The position numbers and the translations under genes are program-made. A stretch of DNA of 64,000 nt from Propionibacteriaceae bacterium (GTDB lineage: Bacteria; Actinomycetota; Actinomycetes; Propionibacteriales; Propionibacteriaceae): assembly GCA_009782785.1 (NCBI GenBank), contig WRIJ01000002.1:124001-188000 (forward strand), read 5' to 3'. Position 1 is the first letter of the stretch, and every line of letters starts with the position of its first letter. The notes beneath the pieces are model-generated. The model was not told the DNA's origin, searched no databases, and saw only the letters and a list, made by a program, of their open reading frames with translations. Of this stretch, positions 10,456 through 20,800 are shown in pieces.

Positions 10456-11640
10456 ATGCGCGTATCGATTCTCACCCGCGAATACCCCCCGTTTATTTAT
10501 GGCGGTGCTGGTGTTCATGTTGGTCAACTTGTCTCACATCTCAAGGAGAAGTGCGACCTTGTGGATGTTCAATGCATGGGGGAGCCTCGCGAGGGAGCGA
10601 CATCTCACCAGGAGTCTTTCCCTCAGGGGGCTAATGCCGCTTTGAGGGTCTTAGGAACAGATGTGGCGATAGCGGCTTCGGTCCCCCAAGTCGACATTGT
10701 TCATTCGCACACCTGGTACGCCAATATGGCGGGTCTGCTCACCTCCAAGATGCTGGACATCCCCCATGTGGTGACCTCTCATTCCTTGGAGCCCCATCGC
10801 CCCTGGAAGGCTGAACAACTGGGTGGAGGATATCGGGTCTCATCGTGGGCGGAGAAGACTGCGTTCGCTGATGCAACAGCAGTGATTTCAGTCTCCACCG
10901 GGATGCGTAGCGACGTACTGGAGTCCTACCCTGACCTTGATCCTGATCGGGTCTTTGTTGTCCGCAACGGAATCGACACTGACGAGTTTGTTCCTGATCA
11001 TGACACATCCAAATTAGAGGAGTTAGGAATCGACCTCGACAAACCATTGGTGGTGTTTGTGGGGCGTATCACCCGTCAGAAGGGTCTGGTTCATCTGGTT
11101 CGTGCAGCCCAGCAATTTGACGACGATACTCAGCTACTTCTCCTTGCCGGCGCTCCTGACACCCCCGAGATTGAACAGGAGTTCACTGAGGCTTTCTCTG
11201 CCTTGAAGAATCAGCGCTCAGGTGTGACCTGGGTGGTCGATATGGTTCCACGGTTGGATCTTCGCCGTATTTTGACCCATGCCACAGTTTTCGCCTGCCC
11301 ATCGGTCTATGAGCCTCTGGGCATCGTCAACCTTGAAGCGATGGCCTGTGAAACTGCTGTGGTTGCCTCAGCAGTGGGAGGGATCCCTGAGGTTGTTGTC
11401 GATGGTGAAACTGGAATTCTTGTTAATTATGATCCTGCCCAGGCGGAAGATCCCAGCGCAGTGGCAAAATTCGAGGAAGAGTTCGCTCAAGGAGTCAATC
11501 AGGTGACACGCAACCTAGAGCTTGCCCAGTCCTTGGGTAAGGCGGGACGTCAGCGGTGCATCGCGGAATTCGGTTGGGACCAGATTGCTGACCAAACGAT
11601 CGAGGTGTATCGCAAGGCGATCGACCTCTATCAAAGCTAA
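10456..11640 (+). CDS. glgA: Glycogen synthase, actinobacterial GT4 type
   Basis: This GT4 glycosyltransferase has 394 residues from the ATG at 10456, where MRVSILTREYPPFIYGGAGVH gives the usual family N-terminus; the frame is open further upstream but that part is not conserved in type. VVFVGRITRQKGLVHLV is near residue 205 and the GT4 donor-site signature CPSVYEPLGIVNLEAMACE near 285. This group (glgA of corynebacteria, GlgM in mycobacteria) uses ADP-glucose. The product may be an alpha-1,4-glucan or maltose-1-phosphate, which sequence alone does not settle. It is divergent from glgC. Confidence 0.9.
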   Translation: MRVSILTREYPPFIYGGAGVHVGQLVSHLKEKCDLVDVQCMGEPREGATSHQESFPQGANAALRVLGTDVAIAASVPQVDIVHSHTWYANMAGLLTSKMLDIPHVVTSHSLEPHRPWKAEQLGGGYRVSSWAEKTAFADATAVISVSTGMRSDVLESYPDLDPDRVFVVRNGIDTDEFVPDHDTSKLEELGIDLDKPLVVFVGRITRQKGLVHLVRAAQQFDDDTQLLLLAGAPDTPEIEQEFTEAFSALKNQRSGVTWVVDMVPRLDLRRILTHATVFACPSVYEPLGIVNLEAMACETAVVASAVGGIPEVVVDGETGILVNYDPAQAEDPSAVAKFEEEFAQGVNQVTRNLELAQSLGKAGRQRCIAEFGWDQIADQTIEVYRKAIDLYQS

Positions 11641-11648
11641 GTCGCGTT

Positions 11649-11825
11649 TTAGGCTGGTGGGGCAACCACGGGAGCGAGGGCTTCGTAGAGTCCTGTGGCT
11701 TCTGTGGCGTTCATTTCGATCACAAGACGACCACCGCCGTCGACAGGGAAACGCAAGAGTATTCCACGGCCCTCCTTGGTGACCTCTATGGGTCCGTCAC
11801 CAGTACGAGGTTTCATCGCTGCCAT
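11649..11825 (-). CDS. DUF3117 domain protein
   Basis: This 58-residue protein starts MAAMKPRTGDGPIEVTKEGR, the invariant start of the DUF3117 family of actinobacteria, and is rich in short beta strands. Its function is unknown. The start at 11825 is chosen because AGAAGGA lies just upstream and family members begin there; an in-frame ATG at 11843 would add six unconserved residues. It is convergent with glgA. Confidence 0.88.
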   Translation of the reverse strand: MAAMKPRTGDGPIEVTKEGRGILLRFPVDGGGRLVIEMNATEATGLYEALAPVVAPPA

Positions 11826-11909
11826 TGTGATTCCTTCTATCATTGATGTTTGTACTGATCTATTATTCCAGACAATGAGGAAATTAGAGCATTCTTCGGC
11901 GGTGAATTC

Positions 11910-12185
11910 CTACTGGGATAGCTCCTGACTATCGGTTAAATCATGGTCGAGTTGATCTTGAAGCCGGGAAATCACTTCATCAACTTGGTCCATGGCGTAC
12001 CCGCGAGGGACTACGGTGAACTGAAGTTCACGCAAATCTTGAGCAGATAACCGGCGCTGGGGAAGATCCATGGTGAGACGGTCAGTCTTCATTGGGCCTA
12101 TCTGGCCGAGGCCCCCCGCGCCCACTACAGCAGCAATTCCGAGTACGAGTACGGCAAGTGAAGCAATAAACCAAGCCATCATCAC
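11910..12185 (-). CDS. Membrane-anchored DivIVA-domain protein
   Basis: The protein has 91 residues. Residues 3-28 form one transmembrane segment (AWFIASLAVLVLGIAAVVGAGG), and the rest carries a DivIVA N-terminal motif: RRLSAQDLRELQFTVVPRGY followed by a short helix MDQVDEVISRLQDQL. DivIVA modules of this kind sense curved membrane and recruit partners at poles and septa in actinobacteria. The start overlaps the stop of the LOG-family gene by 4 bp. The exact role of this short form is not known. Confidence 0.8.
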   Translation of the reverse strand: MMMAWFIASLAVLVLGIAAVVGAGGLGQIGPMKTDRLTMDLPQRRLSAQDLRELQFTVVPRGYAMDQVDEVISRLQDQLDHDLTDSQELSQ

Positions 12186-12907
12186 ACCGGCTTCTTAGTG
12201 AGGATGCTGATGGCTTCTTCCGCATCGTCGGTCAGAGGAATACTGGTGAGGTCATCTTCGGAGATATAGTCCTGCGCCAGCATAGATCCTTTGATCCAAT
12301 CGAACAGGCCCGCCCAGTATTCTGTGCCCATCAGTACGATCGGGAACCGTGTCACTTTGTTGGTTTGGCCCAACACGAGTGCTTCAAACAGCTCGTCGAG
12401 GGTTCCGAAACCTCCGGGCATCACCACAAAGCCTTGGGAGTATTTCAGGAACATTGTCTTGCGTGCGAAGAAATAGCGGAACATGATGCCGAGAGTGAGA
12501 TAGGGGTTGAGGGCCTGTTCGAAAGGTAACTCGATCCCCAAACCCACTGAGACTCCCCCTGCTTCGTAGGCTCCCTTGTTGGCTGCCTCCATGATTCCTG
12601 GGCCACCACCAGTGATGACTGCATAGTCGCTGACTGCTAGGCGACGCCCGATCTCATAGGCTTGCTGATAGGTGGGATGGTTTTCTTCGGTTCGTGCAGA
12701 ACCAAAAACCGAGATTGCCGGGCCCAGGCCTGCAAGGTTCTCGAATCCTTCCACAAATTCTGACTGTATCCTCATGACCCGCCAAGGGTCGCCACTCTTC
12801 CAATCCCCATTGGTTTCAAGGAATTTCTGGTCCGCGGTTTGCACGGGAATCTGTGGTCCACGCCTGATGACCCCACTTTGTGCCCGGACAGGATAGTCTG
12901 ATTGCAT
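12182..12907 (-). CDS. LOG-family protein (TIGR00730), possible nucleoside 5'-monophosphate phosphoribohydrolase
   Basis: The 241-residue protein carries both LOG signatures, GGGPGIMEAANKGA near residue 118 and PGGFGTLDELFE near 178. Characterised relatives release the free base from nucleoside 5'-monophosphates, including cytokinin ribotides. The start at 12907 fits a TACAAT box 6 nt upstream; an upstream ATG at 12943 would add 12 residues that overlap this promoter. It forms an operon with the DivIVA-domain gene, an order seen next to dapD/dapE in actinobacteria. Confidence 0.88.
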   Translation of the reverse strand: MQSDYPVRAQSGVIRRGPQIPVQTADQKFLETNGDWKSGDPWRVMRIQSEFVEGFENLAGLGPAISVFGSARTEENHPTYQQAYEIGRRLAVSDYAVITGGGPGIMEAANKGAYEAGGVSVGLGIELPFEQALNPYLTLGIMFRYFFARKTMFLKYSQGFVVMPGGFGTLDELFEALVLGQTNKVTRFPIVLMGTEYWAGLFDWIKGSMLAQDYISEDDLTSIPLTDDAEEAISILTKKPV

Positions 12908-12913
12908 CGCTCT

Positions 12914-12919
12914 ATTGTA
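12914..12919 (-). promoter_or_regulatory. Likely -10 box of the LOG-family gene, leaderless
   Basis: TACAAT on the minus strand lies 6 nt before the ATG at 12907. It supports that start over the longer frame. Confidence 0.6.
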
Positions 12920-12996
12920 TAAGCAGGCACCCCGCAAAGACACGTGAGCGACGATATCATGGTCATCGTGAGGTGACTAGTGTGAGGAGAACAGCA

Positions 12997-13533
12997 ATGA
13001 ATGACCATGTCAGTGACCTACCGCATGACCTAGCAGGTGGGCAGGAGCCCATCAGCGAGGACACTATCAGTGACGGGATCGACGAGAATCTCGGAAATCT
13101 CCCCAACCAACTGCGTGGGCTCCCGAAGATGATCGTGACCAGAGCATTGAACAGTGGAATGGCCGACCAAGTGAAAAAGGCTCTCTCCCTGGGGGGAATC
13201 AACAATGCCAGTGATGCTCTACACAAGGTGATTCAGGCGGGGATTGATAAAGGAACCCGAGGAGTACGCATCAAAATCTCCACAGTGCTCACCATGATCG
13301 TTGCCGCACTGGGGGTCATCGCCGTACTGATCACCATGCTCGCCAAAGGAAACCTGTGGATCCCGGTGATCGTTGTTGTTCTTCTTGTTATGCTCATTTG
13401 GTGGGGAACCGGATCAATCTTCCAAGCCACCGGACGTAAAGTCTCGTCGATTGTTGTCAAGACTATTGAAACCAGGATGGCGAAAACAACCGACACTGGT
13501 GGGGAACCGGAGAATCCTGAGCCCACCACCTAG
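12997..13533 (+). CDS. Small two-helix membrane protein of unknown function
   Basis: I do not recognise this 178-residue protein. An N-terminal soluble part of about 90 residues (start MNDHVSDLPHD, ribosome binding site GAGGAG) is followed by two adjacent membrane segments, STVLTMIVAALGVIAVLITML and LWIPVIVVVLLVMLIWWG, and a polar C-terminus rich in Thr, Pro and Glu. It is divergent from the LOG operon and ends convergently with dapE, overlapping it by 4 bp. Confidence 0.7.
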   Translation: MNDHVSDLPHDLAGGQEPISEDTISDGIDENLGNLPNQLRGLPKMIVTRALNSGMADQVKKALSLGGINNASDALHKVIQAGIDKGTRGVRIKISTVLTMIVAALGVIAVLITMLAKGNLWIPVIVVVLLVMLIWWGTGSIFQATGRKVSSIVVKTIETRMAKTTDTGGEPENPEPTT

Positions 13534-14594
13534 CTGGTGAGCCAGGTCATCAGAGTATTGCGACACTGTTCAACCTTGGTCAGATCAACTCTTTCCTCAT
13601 CGGTGTGAGCATAATTAGGGTCGCCGGGACCATAGTTGATGCTTGGAATTCCCAGTTGCGCAAACCGCGCCACATCCGTCCAGCCGTACTTGGGGTATGG
13701 ATTGCCCACCTGGGCCACAAAAGAAGAAACAATATCTGAATCCAATCCCGGTAGGGCACCTGGCGCACTATCAGTGACCTCCCACTGGTATCCAGCGAAA
13801 AGAGAGCCGAGAATATCCAGAGCCTCTGTTTCTGTCTTGTCCGGGGCATAGCGGTAATTCACATCACACCAGCACTGATCGGGAATGACATTACCTGCGA
13901 TACCACCATCGATCGACACTGCGTTGAGTCCCTCACGATAGGTGAGAGAGTCAATCACCACTTCAACAGGTGTGTATGAGCTGAGGATGTTCAACGCCCC
14001 AGCCATCTCATGGATCGCATTGTGACCCATCCACGATCGCGCTGAATGGGCAGCCACACCCTGGCAGTGAATCTTGATGCGCAGCGTACCCTGACAGCCA
14101 GCTTCGATACGGGCATCAGTGGGTTCCATCAGGATCGCCATATCACCGGTGAGAAGATCAGGACGTACGGCTAGCAAGCGCCCCAACCCATTCCTGGATG
14201 CCTCGACCTCTTCGCAGTCATAGAAAATCCAGGTCACATCCCGTAAAGCTTCGGTGAGGTGGGCGGCAAGAAAGAGCTGAACTGCGACCCCACCTTTCAT
14301 GTCACAGGTTCCACGGCCATACAGGACATCTCTGCCATCAACACTGTCCACATAGCTGGGCAGATTATCCGCCACCGGTACGGTGTCGAGGTGGCCAGCG
14401 ATGATGACACGCGATGGCTGTGAGAAATTGGTGCTGGCGACAACTGTGTTGCCAATGCGGACAACCCCCAGATGGGAGAATTGGGAAAGACTCTGTTCTA
14501 CCTGGTTAGCCAGCTCGGTCTCGTTGCCACTGACAGATTCAATATCAACGATCTCCTGGACGAGACCAGACAGGTCATTCATGGAATTCAACAC
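13530..14594 (-). CDS. dapE: Succinyl-diaminopimelate desuccinylase
   Basis: This 354-residue M20-family metallohydrolase removes succinate from N-succinyl-LL-diaminopimelate in lysine and cell-wall synthesis. Zinc ligands are seen in AGHLDTVPV near residue 71, RGTCDMKGG near 95, and DCEEVEAS near 131. The dimerisation domain follows, with the YGPGD segment near the C-terminus. The start is a GTG at 14594 with a TAGGGT box 7 nt upstream; an ATG four codons in is the alternative. It is divergent from dapD, the preceding step of the same pathway. Confidence 0.92.
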   Translation of the reverse strand: MLNSMNDLSGLVQEIVDIESVSGNETELANQVEQSLSQFSHLGVVRIGNTVVASTNFSQPSRVIIAGHLDTVPVADNLPSYVDSVDGRDVLYGRGTCDMKGGVAVQLFLAAHLTEALRDVTWIFYDCEEVEASRNGLGRLLAVRPDLLTGDMAILMEPTDARIEAGCQGTLRIKIHCQGVAAHSARSWMGHNAIHEMAGALNILSSYTPVEVVIDSLTYREGLNAVSIDGGIAGNVIPDQCWCDVNYRYAPDKTETEALDILGSLFAGYQWEVTDSAPGALPGLDSDIVSSFVAQVGNPYPKYGWTDVARFAQLGIPSINYGPGDPNYAHTDEERVDLTKVEQCRNTLMTWLTS

Positions 14595-14601
14595 AGTGAC
14601 T

Positions 14602-14607
14602 ACCCTA
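14602..14607 (-). promoter_or_regulatory. Likely -10 box of dapE, leaderless
   Basis: TAGGGT on the minus strand is 7 nt from the GTG at 14594 and supports that start codon. Confidence 0.45.
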
Positions 14608-14694
14608 GCGTGACAGCCGATCCATCAATCGAATTCGCCGGTGAATCTGACCACACGTGGCAATAAATCAGAGGATTCTGTGAGTGAGGACCAG

Positions 14695-14700
14695 TAGGCT
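14695..14700 (+). promoter_or_regulatory. Likely -10 box of dapD, leaderless
   Basis: TAGGCT, the same hexamer as before leuB, is 7 nt from the ATG at 14708. It would be read back to back with the dapE promoter. Confidence 0.5.
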
Positions 14701-14707
14701 TGGGCCT

Positions 14708-15625
14708 ATGACTTCTTCGATGGCCTCAGGAACAGGGATCGCCACCGTCCATGCGACAGCAGGTGTTCTTGACTGCTGGTTTCCCTCCCCACGCCTCGGT
14801 GAGGATATGTCGGCATCAATTCCCACCGTTAGCACCACCACTGTCCAAGGGATGTTTTCGCTACGCCACGAAACTAAGAGTCTGAAGATCGATCTGGACC
14901 AACCACCCACGTCCGTGGAGGATGCCTACTTGAGGTTGCACCTGCTCTCCCATCGGTTGTGCCCACCGCGTACCATCAACCTGGATGGTCTGTTTGCCAT
15001 CCTCCCCAATGTCGTGTGGACCACCCAGGGGCCTTTCCCTGTGGAGGGTTTCGATGAGGTACGCGCCCAGATGCGCAACCAGGGTGGGCTCACCGTATTG
15101 GCAGTCGACAAGATCCCGCGCATGGTGGACTACGTTGTGCCACGAGGGGTTCGCATTGGTGATGCCGATCGCGTACGCCTCGGTGCGTACTTGGGTGAAG
15201 GAACCACCGTGATGCATGAGGGATTCGTGAACTTCAATGCGGGAACCCTGGGGACCTCCATGGTGGAGGGAAGAATCTCCGCTGGTGTCGTGGTGGGTGA
15301 AGGATCCGATGTCGGTGGTGGCGCCTCCATCATGGGTACCCTGTCTGGTGGTGGAACCGAAATGGTCACTATCGGTGAGCGTTGCTTACTCGGCGCCCAA
15401 TCTGGACTGGGCATCTCTTTGGGTGATGATTGCATCGTCGAAGCCGGGCTCTATGTGACCGCGGGAACCAAGATCACCCTTCCCGATGGGGCAATCGTCA
15501 AAGGAAGTGAACTGTCGGGGCAATCCAACTGGCTCTATCTTCGCGACTCCATCACTGGCCAGGTCAAAGCACTACCCCGCGGTGAACGTACTGTCACCCT
15601 CAACACCCAACTGCATCGGAACTAA
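14708..15625 (+). CDS. dapD: Tetrahydrodipicolinate N-succinyltransferase, actinobacterial type
   Basis: This protein of about 305 residues transfers succinate from succinyl-CoA to tetrahydrodipicolinate. After an alpha/beta N-terminal domain comes a left-handed beta helix with hexapeptide repeats ([19 protein letters not shown], then [19 protein letters not shown]). The segment [20 protein letters not shown] is typical of the actinobacterial DapD clade. The start is set at 14708 by the TAGGCT box; an upstream GTG at 14684 would place the promoter inside the gene. It is divergent from dapE. Confidence 0.93.
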   Translation: MTSSMASGTGIATVHATAGVLDCWFPSPRLGEDMSASIPTVSTTTVQGMFSLRHETKSLKIDLDQPPTSVEDAYLRLHLLSHRLCPPRTINLDGLFAILPNVVWTTQGPFPVEGFDEVRAQMRNQGGLTVLAVDKIPRMVDYVVPRGVRIGDADRVRLGAYLGEGTTVMHEGFVNFNAGTLGTSMVEGRISAGVVVGEGSDVGGGASIMGTLSGGGTEMVTIGERCLLGAQSGLGISLGDDCIVEAGLYVTAGTKITLPDGAIVKGSELSGQSNWLYLRDSITGQVKALPRGERTVTLNTQLHRN

Positions 15626-15627
15626 CC

Positions 15628-16515
15628 ATGGCACACAAGAACACGCTTCGAACATTGCTGATCGGGATCGCTATAGGACTGATCGCCCTGGCAGTGATTA
15701 TGGGTTTCTGGCTTCTGTATCGTTGGGCAGCCAACCTCTGGAAGGAGCCACCTCCCCCCTCCCCTGCTGTTCGTTGTGAAGCAACCATCAACGAAACCAC
15801 GGTCACCTTAGACCTGGAGCAATCCCGTAATGCCACCATTATCGCTGGGGTGGCCACCCAACGCGGACTCGTACCACGCGCGGTGTCTATTGGATTAACC
15901 ACAGCCTTCCAAGAATCAGGGATTCGCAACCTGGATTATGGGGATCGTGACTCCCTGGGCATCTTCCAACAGCGCCCCTCCCAAGGATGGGGTACGGTCG
16001 AACAGATCATGGACCCGTACTATTCGACAGGGAAGTTCTATGACGCAATGGTGAAGGTCCCCAACTGGCAGAGTGCCGATATTGGAGAGGTTGCCCAAGC
16101 TGTTCAACGAAGTGGGTTCCCTGACGCCTACGACAAACATATCGGTCGCGCCCGGTTGATCGCCTCCGCTTTGTCTGGTGAAACCCCGGCCACCTGGTCG
16201 TGTGTGGTTCCTGCCAGCGATGTTAACGATCCTGATGGTTTTCTCACCGCGATGACCAGAGCCTATGGCGCCTCCGCGATGGCTCAGCTCATTGTCGGAA
16301 CAGGTGAGGAACCAACACGCATCGAAGTGGCCGCCTCCTCCGAGCGTGTGGCGTGGTCGGTGGGCGCCTTCGCCCAAAGTTGGGCCAGTGAAACCGGTGT
16401 CACCGCGGTCACTGTTGGTGACTACCACTGGGTCGCCTCATGGCAAACCTTGAGTGGATGGACATCCTCCCCCGACAAGGCAGCCTCAGCCACCACAGTG
16501 ATTATTTTCTTCTGA
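15628..16515 (+). CDS. Membrane-anchored protein with lysozyme-like fold signature
   Basis: The 295-residue protein has one N-terminal membrane segment (residues 9-32) and then a proline-rich stretch, so most of it is outside the membrane. The segment TTAFQESGIRNLDYGDRDSLGIFQQRPSQGWG resembles the glutamate-containing active-site region of lytic transglycosylases. Close relatives are commonly annotated as heavy-metal transporters, a name with no support here. It starts 2 bp after dapD, so a cell-wall role is a reasonable inference, but catalysis is not shown. Confidence 0.7.
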   Translation: MAHKNTLRTLLIGIAIGLIALAVIMGFWLLYRWAANLWKEPPPPSPAVRCEATINETTVTLDLEQSRNATIIAGVATQRGLVPRAVSIGLTTAFQESGIRNLDYGDRDSLGIFQQRPSQGWGTVEQIMDPYYSTGKFYDAMVKVPNWQSADIGEVAQAVQRSGFPDAYDKHIGRARLIASALSGETPATWSCVVPASDVNDPDGFLTAMTRAYGASAMAQLIVGTGEEPTRIEVAASSERVAWSVGAFAQSWASETGVTAVTVGDYHWVASWQTLSGWTSSPDKAASATTVIIFF

Positions 16516-16527
16516 GGGGTTGGCGTA

Positions 16528-16568
16528 CTGAGTGTGCCTGTGTTTCGGATGCAAGGCCGAACACTCAG
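16528..16568. terminator. Stem-loop downstream of ssrA
   Basis: CTGAGTGT (16528-16535) pairs with ACACTCAG (16561-16568) around a 25-nt loop, between the stop of the preceding gene and the 3' end of ssrA. It could terminate either transcript, but there is no T run, so the call is weak. Confidence 0.35.
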
Positions 16569-16578
16569 CGTATTGATG

Positions 16579-16948
16579 TGGTGGAGATGGGGGGAATCGA
16601 ACCCCCGTCCTCGAAAGGCGATCTAAGCATTCTCCGGGCGCAGTATTCGTTCGTGTTTTACTCGGCTCTCATGCACTCCAATACACGTCATGAACAAGCC
16701 CAGTCGCTATGAATGTCCTGTGAAACCCCTAGGACGAGGGAGTCACAGTAAGCCTTCTAGACGAAGCCAGGCACTAAAGGGAAGGCACCCCTAGGCTGAC
16801 TCTTCGGTTGCAGATCAGGCTGCAAGAGCGAAGTTGGTGCGAACATCGTTGGCACTTATTGTTTTTCAAGGATCGTTAACGAGATAACCTTGAATCCTCG
16901 GCCCGCTTCTCTTAGAACAACCATTCCAAGTCGAAACCAGTCATCCCC
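16579..16948 (-). ncRNA. ssrA: Transfer-messenger RNA (tmRNA)
   Basis: The minus strand begins GGGGATGACTGGTTTCGACT at 16948 and ends with a tRNA-like T arm (GGGTTCGATTCCCCC) and CCA at 16579, giving 370 nt. The tag reading frame runs GCC AAC GAT GTT CGC ACC AAC TTC GCT CTT GCA GCC TGA, which encodes ANDVRTNFALAA and ends in the ALAA degron. tmRNA rescues ribosomes stalled on broken mRNA together with SmpB. The acceptor stem ends pair as expected. No smpB is in the window. Confidence 0.95.
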
Positions 16949-17067
16949 TATTGATTTGTACGCTCACTTGAGCCCAACTATTCTACCGCGAAACCCTGTT
17001 TTCGTCATTCTGCCGGTCGCGCATCTTTGATGCACAGCCGAAGCATCAGTAATGCTAGTACTGATCT

Positions 17068-17290
17068 ATGAGAACCACCGTACGTCTTGACCCGGATGTT
17101 GCCAGTGCAGTAGAGAACCTTTTCACGTCCCAGCTAAAGCATGGTTGGAAGAAGCCCTCAATGGGGTCGCCCGCGTTGGCCTCCCCTGGGTGTCCCTCCT
17201 CGCTTTCCAACGAATAGTGACCCATCCGAGAGCTTCTGCTCATCCACTGACACCAACAATGGGACAGTCGTTCTATGTCACCAGACCAGG
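17068..17290 (+). pseudogene. Decayed vapBC-like toxin-antitoxin remnant
   Basis: An ATG at 17068 opens a ribbon-helix-helix antitoxin start (MRTTVRLDPDVASAVE) that runs out of frame into non-homologous residues and stops at 17217. In another frame, from about 17133, AKAWLEEALNGVARVGLPW followed by VSLLAFQRIVTHPRAS is the internal part of a PIN-domain toxin. Both the end of the antitoxin and the start of the toxin with its first catalytic Asp are missing, so a deletion fused the two. A palindromic repeat begins at 17290. Confidence 0.7.
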
Positions 17291-17316
17291 TCATTCTGCG
17301 CGAAGTCGCAGAATCC
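17290..17316. repeat. Palindromic repeat copy (short form)
   Basis: TCATTCTGCGCGAAGTCGCAGAATCC is an arm-loop-arm palindrome of the family that recurs through the window. It directly abuts the decayed toxin gene. Confidence 0.75.
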
Positions 17317-17396
17317 AGAAACGCGACAAGCAATAACGTTGAGTATGGTTAGTGGGCACCAACCACTGCAAATCAACATGGTGGTACTGTGATATC

Positions 17397-17505
17397 TGGA
17401 CCCTGCGACTTCGCGCAGGGTGACGGGAGGTGGTGGACTTCGTGGAGACGGGGTGGTGGACTTCGTGGTGACGGGGGGTGGTGGACTTCGTGGTGACAGG
17501 GTGGC
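17397..17505. repeat. Palindromic repeat followed by about 25-bp tandem units
   Basis: A palindrome with GACCCTGCGACTTCGCGCAG lies at 17397-17426. From 17421 the unit GACGGGGTGGTGGACTTCGTG or a close variant is repeated about three times. No gene is supported between the decayed vapBC and argG. Confidence 0.75.
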
Positions 17506-17606
17506 GACAGAGTTCGGTGTCGGTGGCGGTTTGGAGGTGGGGTGGCGGAGAATCTCGAGCAGGGAGACTGCGGTGATATCGTCCTGAGCGAAGTGGTTCC
17601 TCTTGA

Positions 17607-19258
<1,652 letters not shown>

Positions 19259-19369
19259 GGGGGGTTAACCCCACCCCAGTTTTGGGGGGATTACCCCAAT
19301 GACAGGCAGGTGAGCTGAGGAGAAGACTAAGAGTCACCACAACACGGTGACACACGTCAAAGGACAATC

Positions 19370-20662
19370 ATGAACAACATGGATGAATCCCTCCCCACAG
19401 GTTCGACGCCCTCGCAGGAGCCTCGCCCATTCTTCAACCGCGCACTGGTGAGCCAGACCCTCAACTCTTCCTCCTATCTACTGGTCAATCTTCCGATTGC
19501 GATCGCTTCGTTTACTGTCTTGATCACGTTGGTGTGTTTAGGGGTGGGTACGGTCATCATCTGGGTGGGCTTACCCATCATGGTGGCCACCTTGTTCACC
19601 GCCCATGGGTTTGCCACTGTGGAGCGTACGCGCTTGCGGGCCCGCGGGATCGACCTCACGTGGGTGAACCGTCCACGCGGCGAAGGATCCTGGTGGAAGC
19701 GTTCCTTGCGTACACTCACCGACGTGGATCTGTGGCGTGAATTCATCCACGGGCTGGTCACTCTACCTGTGACAATCTTCACCTGGACTCTCACCCTCAC
19801 CTGGTGGGCCCTGGTTCTCGGGGGTTTGACTGGCTGGATCTGGGAACGCTTCAATGGGATGTCTGGATCGCAGGGGTTGATGAGTCTGCTCAATTGGCCT
19901 ATCCCCGCAGTGGTTTTCGACCTGCTGGTTGGGGTGTTTGCTCTAGTCACCCTTCCCCTGGTGGTACGAGGGTGCATGGCTCTTCACACGGGAATGGCAC
20001 GTGGTTTGCTCAGTCATAGCCGCCGTACCCTCGAAAACCGGGTGACCGAACTAGCACAAGCCCGCGAGCAGTTGGGCAGGGCTGAGGCGGAGGCTCTTCG
20101 CCGCTTGGAGCGTGATCTTCACGATGGGCCCCAACAGACCCTGATACGTCTCGGCATGGATTTGGCTGCTGCCGAGAGACGCCTCGGCGAAGGTGATGTG
20201 GAAGCAACCACCACCTTGCTGGCTGATTCGAGGAAAATGACTGAGACTGTGATCAGTGAGTTGCGTACCCTATCGCGCGGAATCGCCCCACCTGTCTTAA
20301 CCGAGCGTGGTTTGCATGCTGCCCTCGTGGGCGTGGTTGCTGACAACCCCATCACAGTGAAACTGCACTACGAGCTAACCCAGGAACCACCCCTAGCACA
20401 GGCCACCGCCGCGTACTATGTCGTCAGTGAAACCCTGTCGAATGCGCTGAAATATTCCTCCGCCACTGAGATCGAGGTCTACGTCGCCACCGATGACCTG
20501 GGTAAACTCCTGGTCGAGGTGTCCGACAACGGCACCGGTGGCGCACAGATGATCCCCAACCACGGTTTAGCTGGCCTCAAAGACCGGGTCACAGCCCTGG
20601 ATGGTTCCTTCGTTCTCCACGACTCAGCAGGTACGGGCATTCGCGTAACCCTCCCCCTGTGA
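19370..20662 (+). CDS. Sensor histidine kinase (NarL-type partner, HisKA_3)
   Basis: The 430-residue membrane kinase has a putative sensor domain with four or more hydrophobic segments (residues about 38-75 and 125-205), then a coiled linker and the dimerisation domain with the phospho-acceptor His in RRLERDLHDGPQQTLIRLG near residue 250. The HATPase domain follows, with VSETLSNALKYSSA (N box) and VEVSDNGTGG (G1 box). It pairs with the regulator at 20801. The stimulus is not evident from the sequence; the sensor type is often linked to the cell envelope. Confidence 0.9.
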   Translation: MNNMDESLPTGSTPSQEPRPFFNRALVSQTLNSSSYLLVNLPIAIASFTVLITLVCLGVGTVIIWVGLPIMVATLFTAHGFATVERTRLRARGIDLTWVNRPRGEGSWWKRSLRTLTDVDLWREFIHGLVTLPVTIFTWTLTLTWWALVLGGLTGWIWERFNGMSGSQGLMSLLNWPIPAVVFDLLVGVFALVTLPLVVRGCMALHTGMARGLLSHSRRTLENRVTELAQAREQLGRAEAEALRRLERDLHDGPQQTLIRLGMDLAAAERRLGEGDVEATTTLLADSRKMTETVISELRTLSRGIAPPVLTERGLHAALVGVVADNPITVKLHYELTQEPPLAQATAAYYVVSETLSNALKYSSATEIEVYVATDDLGKLLVEVSDNGTGGAQMIPNHGLAGLKDRVTALDGSFVLHDSAGTGIRVTLPL

Positions 20663-20676
20663 GACCACCCCACCCG

Positions 20677-20720
20677 TCTTTCTGCGGAGCGAAGCGACTC
20701 GCAGTGCTCCGCAGAATGAC
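20677..20720. repeat. Palindromic repeat between kinase and regulator genes
   Basis: CTGCGGAGCGAAGCGACTCGCAG with a repeated CTCCGCAGAATGAC end lies between the two genes of the two-component pair. It is the long form of the palindromic family. Confidence 0.8.
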
Positions 20721-20800
20721 CGGGCAAGGGAAGCAGCAGAATGACGAAGAGAGGGAACACAAAAGGTCCTCCTGTGTTACTGTGAACCCGAGGAGGGATC

